From NCBI RefSeq assembly GCF_002209355.2, contig NZ_CP106855.1:2046001-2110000 (forward strand): a DNA stretch of 64,000 nucleotides. Direction: 5' to 3'. Under the pieces are notes generated by a model. It was not told the DNA's origin, ran no database searches, and saw only the letters and a program-made list of their open reading frames with translations. Within the stretch, counting starts at the first letter, position 1; each line of letters begins with the position of its first letter. The stretch is from Bdellovibrio sp. SKB1291214. GTDB taxonomy: Bacteria > Bdellovibrionota > Bdellovibrionia > Bdellovibrionales > Bdellovibrionaceae. The position numbers and the translations under genes are program-made. This document shows, piece after piece, positions 51,501 to 59,941 of this stretch.

Positions 51501-54500
51501 GCCACTAAGTACGATAGTAGCAGCGGATGTGTAATCTAAGTCAGATGATGAATCACCCGAGACGACGGTATAACTGAAATTAATATTCGTCGTGCCAGTT
51601 CCGCTAGAATAAGTGGCATTGCGGGTCGTAGAACCCGTTGCCAGAGTGATGTAAGGCGTGCCCGTAACCGTGACGTTTTCATTGAAAGTTACTCTGACGT
51701 TCACAACCGTTCCAGCCGCATATGTTCCATCCGCAGTTGTCGATGTCACAAGTTGTGGAATTGGGCCGGTTGCATCACGAGTCCAAGTCGCTTGAGTTGT
51801 CGTTGTTGAATAGTTACCTGATGTTTCGCGACCGATTACGCAGACTTTATAAGCTCCATCGCCTGTTCCAGTCAGTGAATCCGTGATTTTTGTGGCGACC
51901 GCAATATCAGAACCCGCGTACGCCGCCGTGTTCGTACAAACTTCCGTTCCTCCTGGAGGAACAATGAAGTATCGGTATTGGGCGATTCCCGTTCCTGCAA
52001 CTGTGATATTCAATGTGGAAGTCGCGTTGGTGCCAGTGGGTGCTCCTGATATCGTGGCAGCGCCTGGAGCAACAGTATCTTTAATGAACGAGCGATTTTG
52101 AGTGACGGTACTGCCACCTAAAGAAGTATGTGTTGCGCGCAGGGTGTATGTCGCATCGGCTTTGGCAGAAAGATCAAACGTCGTCGTCCATGCGCCAGAT
52201 GTACATGTCGGCGTGTTGGTAATATTTTGGTAGGTCGCGCCGTTGTAAACAGCGACAGAAACGGGGCGGCCATCAATCGAGCACGTCCCTGAAACTTCAA
52301 AAGCTGCGTTGTTGGCAATATTAATATAAGACATCGACGCTGGTGAAACCCAAGCAACGTTAGCTACGGAACCATCATGAGTGATTGAATCAGAAACGCA
52401 GTTTGATTCATTGCCAGCGATATCACGAGTTTTAAAATAAACCGTGTTATAGGCATCAGCTGTTGCAAGCCACCAAACTTGGGAAGTCGCGTATGTTTCC
52501 CAAGTACCGCCAGTCAAACAAAGTGCATTGTTAGTGATGTACATCTCCGTCGATGTGGCAGAGGCAATCGTCAGAGTGTTACCAAGTTGATTTGTATAAG
52601 CATCGTCATTTTTAATTACGAAAGTTGTCACTGTCGGAGCCACAGTATCTTTCGTATAGCTTTGCGAAGCTGCCGTGGCCGCGATTCCACCAGAGCTGCT
52701 ATGATTCACCGTAAATGTAATCGAGGCATCCGCTAAAGTTGACACGTCAATCGATTTGCTCCAAGCACCCGCAGTACAAGTAGGAGAAGTTACTGTTAAT
52801 CCTGTAACGGTAATATCCACCGGCTGTCCATTTTCAGAGCAAGCTCCTGAAATTGTAAATGATGTGGAATTCGCAATATTAATATAAGAGCCCGAAGCAG
52901 GAGAGGCGATAGTGACAGTCGGAGTCGTCGAAGTGTGAACAATCGTGTCTGAATAACAGCTCGATTCATTTCCCGCAGCGTCTTTAAATTTAGAATAGAC
53001 CGTGTTCGTCGCGTCGGCAGTCGCCAAACTCCACGATTTAGATGCGGCAAAAGTTTCCCAGGCGCCACCACTTGTACAACCTGACGTGTTTGTTACATAC
53101 ATCTGACCACCCGTATCTGAGGAAGTGAGTGTCAGCGTAGTTGTCAGATTCGTAGTGCTTGCAGCCCCACCGTTGATAGAGACAGTTCCCGTAGGAACGA
53201 CCGTATCTTTGGTATAAGAAGGAGAGGTTGCAGAGCCCGTATTTCCAGCAGCATCATTAATAGAAGCACCAAGTTGAAAGCTGCCCTGAGCTAATGAAGT
53301 TAAATCAAGAATGGCATTGAATGAAGTGCCGGAGCAAGTCGTAGTCGAAGTAAAGCTGCTTGGACCTGTGATCGTGATGGATCGACCGTTTTCAGAGCAA
53401 GTACCGCTGATCGTAAATGCCGCTACATTGGCGCCATTGACATAAGAACTCGCCAGTGGAGAAGTGATTGAAATCGTCGGATTCGAGTTGTCGTGTAAGA
53501 TATCATCACTTACACAGGCCGTTTCGTTATCATGGCTTTCTTTAAATTTTACATAGACCGTGTTTGTCGCGTTAGCAGAAGGCAACGTCCATGATTTTGT
53601 CGCCGCATATGTTTCCCAAGCACCACCGGATGCACAGCCGGCAGTGTTGGTAATGTACATTTGAGTTGCACCAGATACACTCATGTTCAAAGTTGCTGTC
53701 AGGGAACTTGTAGTTGCCGCTCCTGCATTAAGTGCCACAGAGGTAATTGTGGGAACTGTGACATAGCGAGAAACAATAACGAATTTTGAGCGAGTGTTGT
53801 CGTAGGTGTCTTTGTGAGTTGCCGAGAGCGAAATTGTATTCCCGGTTAAACTAGTCACGTCCACCGTGCGAGAAAATGCACCCGCTGAACAAGTAGCTGT
53901 CGTATTAATAGTACCAATTGTAATCGCAACGGATTCACCATTTTCGGAGCATGTCCCAGTAACAGTATAAGCAGCTTGATTGGACGCGGTGATATTAGAA
54001 GCTGAGGGAATATCAATCTTTGGTGGCACGGAGTCTTTATCAATTGTTACTGTGTATGATTTTGCTGTTCCACCACCTGAAGGTGTCACGGTAAAAGTTA
54101 AGTCGCCCGCATAAACACCCGCAACTGAACTTAAATCAATTGCACGGGACCAATTGCCGCTTGAAGCACAAGTGAATGTTGCCACATTTGCTGAGGATGG
54201 AGCTGAAACTTGAACAGTCGAACCTTGAGCACAACGACCAAAAAACGGTGCTGTCGCTACGTTGGCTTCGTTGATTTTTCCTCCACCAGCCGAGGTCGCA
54301 ACCGCGAAAGAATCCTGATAGACCACGGGAGCGGAGCAATCAGAAGGAACAACTTTACCTGTCATATCCATCGAAAAAACTCGGTAGGTATAAGTTTCGC
54401 CTTCGTCTTTGGTAAAAGATGCCGTGTTATTGCTAGCGTCTGCACCTAATTGAATTGTTGGCAAAATGGGATCGTCACAAGTCGCACCTTTATAATAGAG

Positions 54501-54725
54501 CAGTTCTTGTTGAACGATTTTTTCATTCGTCGGGGCCGCCCATTGAGCTTGCAGATCTCCAGTGGATTGAAGGGCATTTTGATCCCAAGCCAATGAGGAA
54601 GCAGCTCTTGTCGTTAATTCTTCAAGAGACAACTCAATCGAACATCCTGCTATAAAAACAGGCAATGTCGTGACGACGAATAATCGTGAGAACAATGACT
54701 TCAAATACGTTCGGGGTTGTTCCAT
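48534..54725 (-). CDS. Giant lipoprotein with Ig-like, Calx-beta and RCC1-like repeats
   Basis: 2063 residues. Lipobox FIAGC (C28). The first half is built of alternating Ig-like modules marked by SFTISGACSENGQ-type and MYVTNTSGCTSGGAWE-type motifs. A Calx-beta domain follows (NEGTLSQKFTIGMPSAKPYDV ... VTGDAVQGVNHD), then 14 RCC1-like units around CWGxN..GxLGDGTT (for example RCWGHNTYGGIGDGTT, YCWGRNANNQLGDNTT, KCWGHNLSGSIGDGTT). Fourteen units fit two seven-bladed propellers. Outer-surface adhesion or protein binding is the usual role for such mosaics. A single long gene with no clear partner; convergent with the Bat operon. Confidence 0.85.
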   Translation of the reverse strand: MEQPRTYLKSLFSRLFVVTTLPVFIAGCSIELSLEELTTRAASSLAWDQNALQSTGDLQAQWAAPTNEKIVQQELLYYKGATCDDPILPTIQLGADASNNTASFTKDEGETYTYRVFSMDMTGKVVPSDCSAPVVYQDSFAVATSAGGGKINEANVATAPFFGRCAQGSTVQVSAPSSANVATFTCASSGNWSRAIDLSSVAGVYAGDLTFTVTPSGGGTAKSYTVTIDKDSVPPKIDIPSASNITASNQAAYTVTGTCSENGESVAITIGTINTTATCSAGAFSRTVDVTSLTGNTISLSATHKDTYDNTRSKFVIVSRYVTVPTITSVALNAGAATTSSLTATLNMSVSGATQMYITNTAGCASGGAWETYAATKSWTLPSANATNTVYVKFKESHDNETACVSDDILHDNSNPTISITSPLASSYVNGANVAAFTISGTCSENGRSITITGPSSFTSTTTCSGTSFNAILDLTSLAQGSFQLGASINDAAGNTGSATSPSYTKDTVVPTGTVSINGGAASTTNLTTTLTLTSSDTGGQMYVTNTSGCTSGGAWETFAASKSWSLATADATNTVYSKFKDAAGNESSCYSDTIVHTSTTPTVTIASPASGSYINIANSTSFTISGACSENGQPVDITVTGLTVTSPTCTAGAWSKSIDVSTLADASITFTVNHSSSGGIAATAASQSYTKDTVAPTVTTFVIKNDDAYTNQLGNTLTIASATSTEMYITNNALCLTGGTWETYATSQVWWLATADAYNTVYFKTRDIAGNESNCVSDSITHDGSVANVAWVSPASMSYINIANNAAFEVSGTCSIDGRPVSVAVYNGATYQNITNTPTCTSGAWTTTFDLSAKADATYTLRATHTSLGGSTVTQNRSFIKDTVAPGAATISGAPTGTNATSTLNITVAGTGIAQYRYFIVPPGGTEVCTNTAAYAGSDIAVATKITDSLTGTGDGAYKVCVIGRETSGNYSTTTTQATWTRDATGPIPQLVTSTTADGTYAAGTVVNVRVTFNENVTVTGTPYITLATGSTTRNATYSSGTGTTNINFSYTVVSGDSSSDLDYTSAATIVLSGGTMRDSLTNAATLSLPAAGSANSLSGQKNIVINAPLPVAVLAGVPANPSSASNLSVTVSGTGVTQYKRAIITSGTCDTATYSAATAIATTITASVTSYANSFVTLCVLGGDASGSFQSATAATSYTWFQDGLLAVNITSSNMNRVNEGTLSQKFTIGMPSAKPYDVVVNYMVTGDAVQGVNHDLANGSVTIPTGTTSVDVAVNFLSNATADGERVLNVHLTKTDRDLVYLGTAYQAQFYIADDEKNLTTNHVALGRTHSCALMSDNSVRCWGHNTYGGIGDGTTKFKDTAVTVASGTSFKSVAVGLDHSCAVTTGGDLYCWGRNANNQLGDNTTTQRTSPVLVDSGVAYSMVSAGESHSCGITSTNKLRCWGLGDMGQIGQGTTANQAVPLEIDGTNSYQFVAAGSKTTCAITTANKLRCWGRNTYNNLGDGTTTNASTPIAIDAAADYSFVSVGSHHTCGLLTSGGLRCWGDNTFGQIGDSSNTARTIPVDVNSGTTYLSVAVNDETTGTSGRGVTCAVTSANVLQCWGNNSVYQLADGTTTNRNAPVTADSGTSYSKAYTAGVRACGVTTAGALKCWGNLNYDSTRNLVLFGAGLGNVYATYASFTEQLKGWTFSSIAWGTSSSDGTNQTCGIQSNKLYCWGSQSVFGDKTTTAVRRPGPVLIDPDTNYSKLANRHDSMSNCAITTTGDLKCWGQNNNHVFGSAVANGAYVYVPTSVDPGVQYSEVSTSGNSTCGVTTAGVLRCVGYNGWGNLGDGTTTEIASFTDIDTGTSYKYVEKSAYTTCGITSTDALKCWGHNLSGSIGDGTTTSSSTPVLVDAGTTYKKITLNGTTCGITSADVLKCWGNNLNRLVGNNSGTNVLSPLVIDGGATYKDINIGFINTCGVKMDGTLRCWGDPAIWGTTSPTETSGSTLYGSPFTADTGVTYSSVQVGSYLICGTTTGGIFKCSGRSVGKNLAIVDAGPSAAAVTSASPTNAPVYLQKWLNY

Positions 54726-54869
54726 GAAGTACTTATCGGCGTTTCGTAAGTATCTTTAATCACAATACGAGGTAACCTATTGATATCACGTCAGTGTTAC
54801 CCGTTTTTAATATATGAGGTCAGTGATCCGTATCAATATGATACGTACAGATGTCAGCCTTGAAATTGA

Positions 54870-55409
54870 CTACTTTTGAAGAAAAGGAAGTCTTTCAGTG
54901 AGCTGGTATCGCGTTTTTGGAGTCGTTCCATCAAGGCCGCTGCTGGCTGTTCCCATAAAAATATTCAGGGGAGTTTGCGCCTTCACTTGATAGCTCGTGT
55001 ATAAGATCTCACCCTCTGCAGGGGCTTTATACTCATCACAAACTTGACCACTTACTGTTTTGGGTTGATTGGTTTTCCAATCAGAAAATCCACACCAGTT
55101 AATCATGTTGAGGGACTCGGTCACGGTGTCAGTCAAGCTTGTGTAAGCTGCTTGCACCATCGTCATATCAAGCTCACGATCAGCAGACTTTACTTTGTAC
55201 TGAAGTTCATAAACTAAGTAAGCCTTTGTGCAGGCATCGTCTTCGTAAGCCACATGTGAAAATTTCCAGGCAGAATCTTTGATTGAAAGCTTCGTAATCA
55301 ATGAATCATCATCCATCAAGTGACAGGCCTTAACATACTCACCATTAACGTTGTGAGCATTCGAAGTCGCAAACAAAAACTGAGTCAAAAGCAGCGCAAT
55401 TTTAATCAT
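54870..55409 (-). CDS. Exported hypothetical protein
   Basis: ATG 55409 is chosen because a signal peptide (IKIALLLTQFLFATSNA-H) begins there; a 38-residue upstream extension is unlikely. The ribosome site is weak. The mature protein is about 160 residues with four Cys (KACHLMDD, DDACTKAY, INWCGFSD, QVCDEYK), likely two disulfides. A beta-rich pattern and the motifs WKFSHVAYEDDACTKAY and QYKVKSADRELDM suggest a compact extracellular domain. No family is recognised. Confidence 0.75.
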   Translation of the reverse strand: MIKIALLLTQFLFATSNAHNVNGEYVKACHLMDDDSLITKLSIKDSAWKFSHVAYEDDACTKAYLVYELQYKVKSADRELDMTMVQAAYTSLTDTVTESLNMINWCGFSDWKTNQPKTVSGQVCDEYKAPAEGEILYTSYQVKAQTPLNIFMGTASSGLDGTTPKTRYQLTERLPFLQK

Positions 55410-55615
55410 GCCAGAAAGCCTATCGCGCACCCCGCCCCAGTCAACCATCAAAAAGGTCCTTGCGAACTCGCGTTTTTTAGATGGCACTGCGTTGTATGTG
55501 ATGGCGAAGGGTTTGGTTCTCACTGAGCTTTCGTTTTCGTCGAAATTCCCACTTCACGTTGTGTCCGAATGGAGCCGCGGGTAGTTTGCGCCGCATATAA
55601 ATAAAGGAGTCTCTC

Positions 55616-55939
55616 ATGCGTATCTTTGCTTTTGCTTTGACGATGGTTCTTTCAACGGCGGCTTTCGCTGGTACTAATATGTGCGCGACATACAAAAAAG
55701 ACCGTATGTTGAATGCGATTAACACAGTGGCTGCTCGTGAAGAAATGAGCTTTGATGAGTTGTGCAATCTTCCAAAACTTTTGGCAGTTGAAGCCATGCC
55801 GTCACAAATCGTGAATATCAATGGCGATGTAATCCCATACACTCGCGTGCAACTGCACATGTCTGAAACGAGCTGCTTGTATATGGTTCGCGATAGTGAT
55901 CAAGTGATCACAGAGGCCCGCTGCTATTCAGCTTGGTAA
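55616..55939 (+). CDS. Small exported hypothetical protein
   Basis: ATG 55616 follows aaggag at 7 nt. The signal peptide ends AFAG-T. The mature protein has about 85 residues with Cys in NMCATYKK, ELCNLPK, TSCLYM and ARCYSAW, so two disulfides are likely. The small size, even Cys count and short secretion signal suit an extracellular or periplasmic factor. No family was recognised. A structured intergenic element begins 10 nt after its stop. Confidence 0.75.
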   Translation: MRIFAFALTMVLSTAAFAGTNMCATYKKDRMLNAINTVAAREEMSFDELCNLPKLLAVEAMPSQIVNINGDVIPYTRVQLHMSETSCLYMVRDSDQVITEARCYSAW

Positions 55940-55948
55940 ACCAATTAG

Positions 55949-56021
55949 GCAGGAAAGGCTCTCGGGGATGTCACCCGGAAAAATTCGCTCAAGGTGTCGA
56001 ACCTTTCCTGCTGTCATCCCC
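55949..56021 (+). other. Pseudoknot-capable intergenic element
   Basis: Two interleaved inverted repeats: GCAGGAAAGG (55949-55958) pairs with CCTTTCCTGC (56002-56011), and GGGGATG (55964-55970) pairs with CATCCCC (56015-56021). The order A-B-A'-B' is pseudoknot topology. No T-run follows, and the element lies between the small exported gene and the gene at 56229. It could be a 3' UTR structure, an mRNA stabiliser or a regulatory RNA. Confidence 0.5.
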
Positions 56022-56228
56022 ATCTAGCCCAAAAGTCTTAAAAGCTTAGTTCTGCTACCAAATGCTAAATCAAACCTAAGTCCTCGATAAGTCATCAAAT
56101 CAAGAAAACACTCTTTCGATTTTTGAAATAATCTTTTTTAGTCTCTCCACATTCATTCAATGTTGCGCAGGTATTCTCGGTCTATGAACTCACAACTGAC
56201 TGTGAGTAAAGCCTGTGAGGATAGAACT

Positions 56229-56786
56229 ATGGAAAGAATATTGAACGCCGTATTGTTTTCGCTCGTATCCATGGCCGCTGTTGCTGCTATCGGTGCCCAG
56301 GAACAACAATCTCTTAGACAGCCTGCAGGGGAGGCGAACGAAGTGTTAAAATGCATTTATACTCCCGCCGCAGATACGCAGAGTTCCTCGTTGCCAACAG
56401 TGAAGGTGGGTTTTAAATTTTTGCTACAGAGAAACAACAGCAATCACTTGGCTGCAGATACCTATACGCTGAACGATTCCAACCAGCCTATTAAACAAAT
56501 TGGTCATGCGGAGCTGGCAACTTCTGTCACCGAAATTTCCGCAACCACAAAAGCATCTGATCTTATTTCTGGATTGACCTTGGCAGAGGATTCGCCATTT
56601 GAGTTTGGCATCACATTCAGCTCAACGGCTGCTGATAGCAACGGCCGTTTAAGCGCCACCGTGAACACAGTGACAACATTCGCGGGCCAAACTTATACAG
56701 AAATCCCTGTGAGCTGTAAGCTCGCCCCAGCTCCGCAGCGACGTGATCAACAAACACAAAGTTCATCGACAACACGTCTTAATTAA
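56229..56786 (+). CDS. Exported hypothetical protein
   Basis: ATG 56229 follows gaggat; the frame is open further upstream without a better start. Signal peptide about 1-23 (VAAIGA-QEQ). The mature protein of about 160 residues has Cys in LKCIYTP and VSCKLAP, one likely disulfide, a beta-rich core (TVKVGFKFLLQRNN, FEFGITFSSTAADSNGRLS) and a Gln/Ser/Arg-rich disordered tail. It is convergent with the sirtuin gene. No family was recognised. Confidence 0.75.
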   Translation: MERILNAVLFSLVSMAAVAAIGAQEQQSLRQPAGEANEVLKCIYTPAADTQSSSLPTVKVGFKFLLQRNNSNHLAADTYTLNDSNQPIKQIGHAELATSVTEISATTKASDLISGLTLAEDSPFEFGITFSSTAADSNGRLSATVNTVTTFAGQTYTEIPVSCKLAPAPQRRDQQTQSSSTTRLN

Positions 56787-56812
56787 GTCGTACATTTCGA
56801 CTGTCAGAGGCT

Positions 56813-57523
56813 TTATTCTCCCAGAATTTTTCGAACGAGCTTGGGAACCTCGACAGAGGCCGGTCCGATCAGATGTTCCTGGAAGGCTCGCGAGATCTCC
56901 GTGTCTTTAACATTGATTTCGATCTTGCGAGCCTTCCAAGCAAGCTGCACAAAACCCGCAGCAGGATAGACATTCCCACTGGTGCCGATCGAAATAAAAT
57001 AATCAGCATTTTCTAAAGCGTGATAAATTTCGTCCATATGGTGAGGCATTTCACCAAACCACACGATATCCGGTCTTAAGGCGCCTTTGATTCCGCATTG
57101 AGGGCAACTCTCATTTACTTCTAAATCCTCAGTCCATACGATCGTTTCTTCGCAGGATAGGCAGCGTATTTGATCAAGCTTGCCATGCATGTGCAGAAGA
57201 TTTTGCGAACCCGCTTTTCGATGCAGATTGTCGACATTTTGCGTGACCAGCAGGAATTGCCCTTCCCAAGCGTGTTCTAACTCTGCCAGAGCTAAATGAG
57301 CGGCATTAGGTTGAACAGTAGGATCTTTCAGTTGAGCACGTCTCGCGTTGTAAAAGCGCTGCACCAGTTCAGGATTGCGATGAAAGGCTTCGGGAGTAGC
57401 GACATCTTCGATGCGATGATTTTCCCAAAGGCCGTCTTGATCGCGAAATGTGCGAATGCCTGACTCGGCGGAAATGCCGGCGCCAGTAAGGATGACGATG
57501 TTTTTGAAGACATGCGGATTCAA
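56813..57523 (-). CDS. cobB: CobB-type NAD-dependent protein deacylase (sirtuin)
   Basis: TTG 57523 is taken as start because the protein then begins just before the Rossmann strand (MNPHVFKNIVILTGAGISAESGI) and cgagg lies upstream; a TTG at 57550 is the alternative. NAD-binding motifs GAGISAESGI, TQNVDNLHRKAG and HMHGKLDQIRC (catalytic His) are intact, as is the zinc module (C-x2-C in IRCLSCEE, C-x2-C in ESCPQCG). The absent YxxR pair, with FYNARRAQ instead, should be checked for desuccinylase versus deacetylase type. It removes acyl groups from lysine. Confidence 0.9.
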   Translation of the reverse strand: MNPHVFKNIVILTGAGISAESGIRTFRDQDGLWENHRIEDVATPEAFHRNPELVQRFYNARRAQLKDPTVQPNAAHLALAELEHAWEGQFLLVTQNVDNLHRKAGSQNLLHMHGKLDQIRCLSCEETIVWTEDLEVNESCPQCGIKGALRPDIVWFGEMPHHMDEIYHALENADYFISIGTSGNVYPAAGFVQLAWKARKIEINVKDTEISRAFQEHLIGPASVEVPKLVRKILGE

Positions 57524-57612
57524 AATTATGCCTCGTGACAACTTGCTCAACTCGTTGAGTTTTCAACTGATTTTCATTAGGATGTGGCGTTCTTTACAGA
57601 AAGGCAATTACA

Positions 57613-59874
57613 ATGGCTTCTAAAATCGAAACTACACCGGAAATGGTGCAGAACGTTTACAAGAAGACAGCTGAACGTATCGCAGTTGTTGGTAAACGCT
57701 TGAACCGTCCTTTGACTCTTGGAGAGAAAATTCTTTTTGGTCACTTGGACGACCCACAAAATCAAGAGCTAGTGCGTGGCGAAAGCTTCCTACTTTTGAG
57801 ACCAGACCGTGTAGCAATGCAAGATGCGACAGCTCAAATGGCTTTGTTGCAATTCATGCTTGCAGGTAAAGATGAAGCAGCAGTTCCTTCAACTGTACAC
57901 TGCGATCACTTGATCCAAGCTTACAAAGGCGCTGGCGCCGACATGACTGTTGCAAACGCAACGAACAAGGAAGTTTACGACTTCTTGGCAACAGCTTCTT
58001 CTCGTTACAATATCGGCTTCTGGAAACCAGGCGCTGGGATCATCCATCAAGTCATCCTTGAAAACTATGCTTTCCCAGGCGGCTTGATGATCGGTACAGA
58101 CTCTCACACTCCGAACGCGGGTGGTTTGGGTATGTGTGCTGTGGGTGTTGGTGGTTCTGACGCTTCTGACGTGATGGTGGGCCTTCCATGGGAAGTTAAA
58201 AATCCAAAATTGATCGGTGTTCACCTTAAAGGTAAATTGGGCGGTTGGGCTTCAGCTAAAGACGTGATCTTGAAACTTTGCGGAATGCTAACTGTTAAAG
58301 GTGGTACGGATAAAGTTGTTGAGTACTTCGGTGAAGGGACTTCTTCAATTTCTTGTACTGGTAAAGCTACGATCACAAACATGGGTGCTGAACTTGGTGC
58401 AACGTGCTCTGTATTCCCATACGACGAGCGCATGGCTGCTTACTTGAAATCAACAGGCCGTCACGAGTTGGCTGCAGTTGCTGATGCTCACAAAGATCTT
58501 TTGTCTGCTGATGCTGACGTTGTTGCAAATCCAGGTAAATACTTCGACGAAGTTTACGAAATCGACTTGTCTGCTTTAGAGCCACACCTAGTGGGTCCTC
58601 ATACTCCAGACTTGGCTCGTCCTATCTCTGCACTTAAAAAAGAAGTGGCTGAGAAAGGTTACACAGTTAAGATTTCTTCAGCCTTGATCGGTTCTTGCAC
58701 AAATTCTTCTTACGAAGATATCGGCAGAGCTGCTTTCGTAGCAAAACAAGCTATGGAAGTTGGCGTGAAAATGGAATCTCCGTTCTTGGTTTCCCCTGGT
58801 TCAACACAAATCCAAAACACGATTGAACGTGACGGCCAAATGGCAACATTTAACGAAGTTGGCGCGACGGTCCTAGCAAATGCTTGCGGTCCTTGTATCG
58901 GTCAATGGAGACGTGACGACATGAAGTCTGGCGAGAAAAATACAATCGTCACTTCTTTCAACCGTAACTTCCGCGCACGTAACGACGCGAACCCAGAAAC
59001 TTTGGCCTTCATCGCTTCTCCGGAAATCGTAATGGCTTTGGGCCTTGCAGGCCGTTTGGATTTCAATCCTGCGACAGACGAATTGGTTGGTCCAAAAGGA
59101 ACCATCAAATTGCAAGCTCCAGTGGCTCCAGAGTTGCCTGCTAAAGGTTTCATCGCGGATACGGAAGGTTACCAAAAACCAGCTGGTGCTACGGCACAAG
59201 TTGCGGTGAATCCTTCTTCAGATCGTTTGCAACTTCTTTCTCCATTCACTAAGTGGGACGGCAATGACTTCGTTGATAATTTGGTTCTTGCGAAAGCAAA
59301 AGGCAAATGTACAACGGATCATATCTCTCCGGGTGGTAAATGGTTGAACTACCGTGGTCACTTGGACAACATCTCTAACAACATGTTGTTGGGTGCAGAC
59401 AATGCATTCACAGGTGAAATCGGTAAAGGTAAGAACCAATTGACTGGCGAAACTGGTATCGAGTTCGCGCAAATCGCACGTAACTACCAAAAAGCGGGCA
59501 AGGGTTGGATCATCGTTGGTGATGAAAACTATGGTGAAGGTTCTTCTCGTGAGCACGCAGCGATGTGCCCAAGACATCTTGGCGCAACAGCAGTTATCAC
59601 GAAGTCATTCGCACGTATCCATGAAACGAACTTGAAAAAACAAGGTGTGTTGGCTCTGACTTTCGTAAATCCAAAAGACTACGACAAAGTTCAAGAAGCG
59701 GACAAAGTTTCCCTGGTAGATCTTAAAGATCTTGCTCCAGGCAAAAACGTGAAAATGATCTTGAAGCACGCTGACGGTTCGACTGAAACAATCGAAGCGA
59801 AGCACACATACAACGCAGAACAACTTAAATGGTTCCGCGCTGGTTCAGCATTGAACCTCATCCGCGGTCTTTAG
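57613..59874 (+). CDS. Aconitate hydratase, mitochondrial type
   Basis: 753 residues. The [4Fe-4S] ligands lie in [12 protein letters not shown] and [10 protein letters not shown]. The motifs [19 protein letters not shown] and the N-terminal HCDHLIQ are those of aconitase. The length and architecture (compact, no AcnB-specific N-terminal HEAT domain) match the mitochondrial/AcnA-like group used by several bacteria. It converts citrate to isocitrate in the TCA cycle. A single gene with its own terminator. No RNA-binding regulator function is implied by the sequence. Confidence 0.95.
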   Translation: MASKIETTPEMVQNVYKKTAERIAVVGKRLNRPLTLGEKILFGHLDDPQNQELVRGESFLLLRPDRVAMQDATAQMALLQFMLAGKDEAAVPSTVHCDHLIQAYKGAGADMTVANATNKEVYDFLATASSRYNIGFWKPGAGIIHQVILENYAFPGGLMIGTDSHTPNAGGLGMCAVGVGGSDASDVMVGLPWEVKNPKLIGVHLKGKLGGWASAKDVILKLCGMLTVKGGTDKVVEYFGEGTSSISCTGKATITNMGAELGATCSVFPYDERMAAYLKSTGRHELAAVADAHKDLLSADADVVANPGKYFDEVYEIDLSALEPHLVGPHTPDLARPISALKKEVAEKGYTVKISSALIGSCTNSSYEDIGRAAFVAKQAMEVGVKMESPFLVSPGSTQIQNTIERDGQMATFNEVGATVLANACGPCIGQWRRDDMKSGEKNTIVTSFNRNFRARNDANPETLAFIASPEIVMALGLAGRLDFNPATDELVGPKGTIKLQAPVAPELPAKGFIADTEGYQKPAGATAQVAVNPSSDRLQLLSPFTKWDGNDFVDNLVLAKAKGKCTTDHISPGGKWLNYRGHLDNISNNMLLGADNAFTGEIGKGKNQLTGETGIEFAQIARNYQKAGKGWIIVGDENYGEGSSREHAAMCPRHLGATAVITKSFARIHETNLKKQGVLALTFVNPKDYDKVQEADKVSLVDLKDLAPGKNVKMILKHADGSTETIEAKHTYNAEQLKWFRAGSALNLIRGL

Positions 59875-59901
59875 TCGCTGAATAGTAAAAAGCTAAAACT
59901 A

Positions 59902-59933
59902 AAACCCACAGTTTAAAGCTGTGGGTTTTTTTT
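59902..59933. terminator. Terminator of the aconitase gene
   Basis: Stem AAACCCACAG / CTGTGGGTTT (59902-59911, 59919-59928), loop TTTAAAG, followed by T's to 59933. It also serves the minus-strand cyclase, whose stop is at 59942. Confidence 0.88.
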
Positions 59934-59941
59934 GACTGAAA

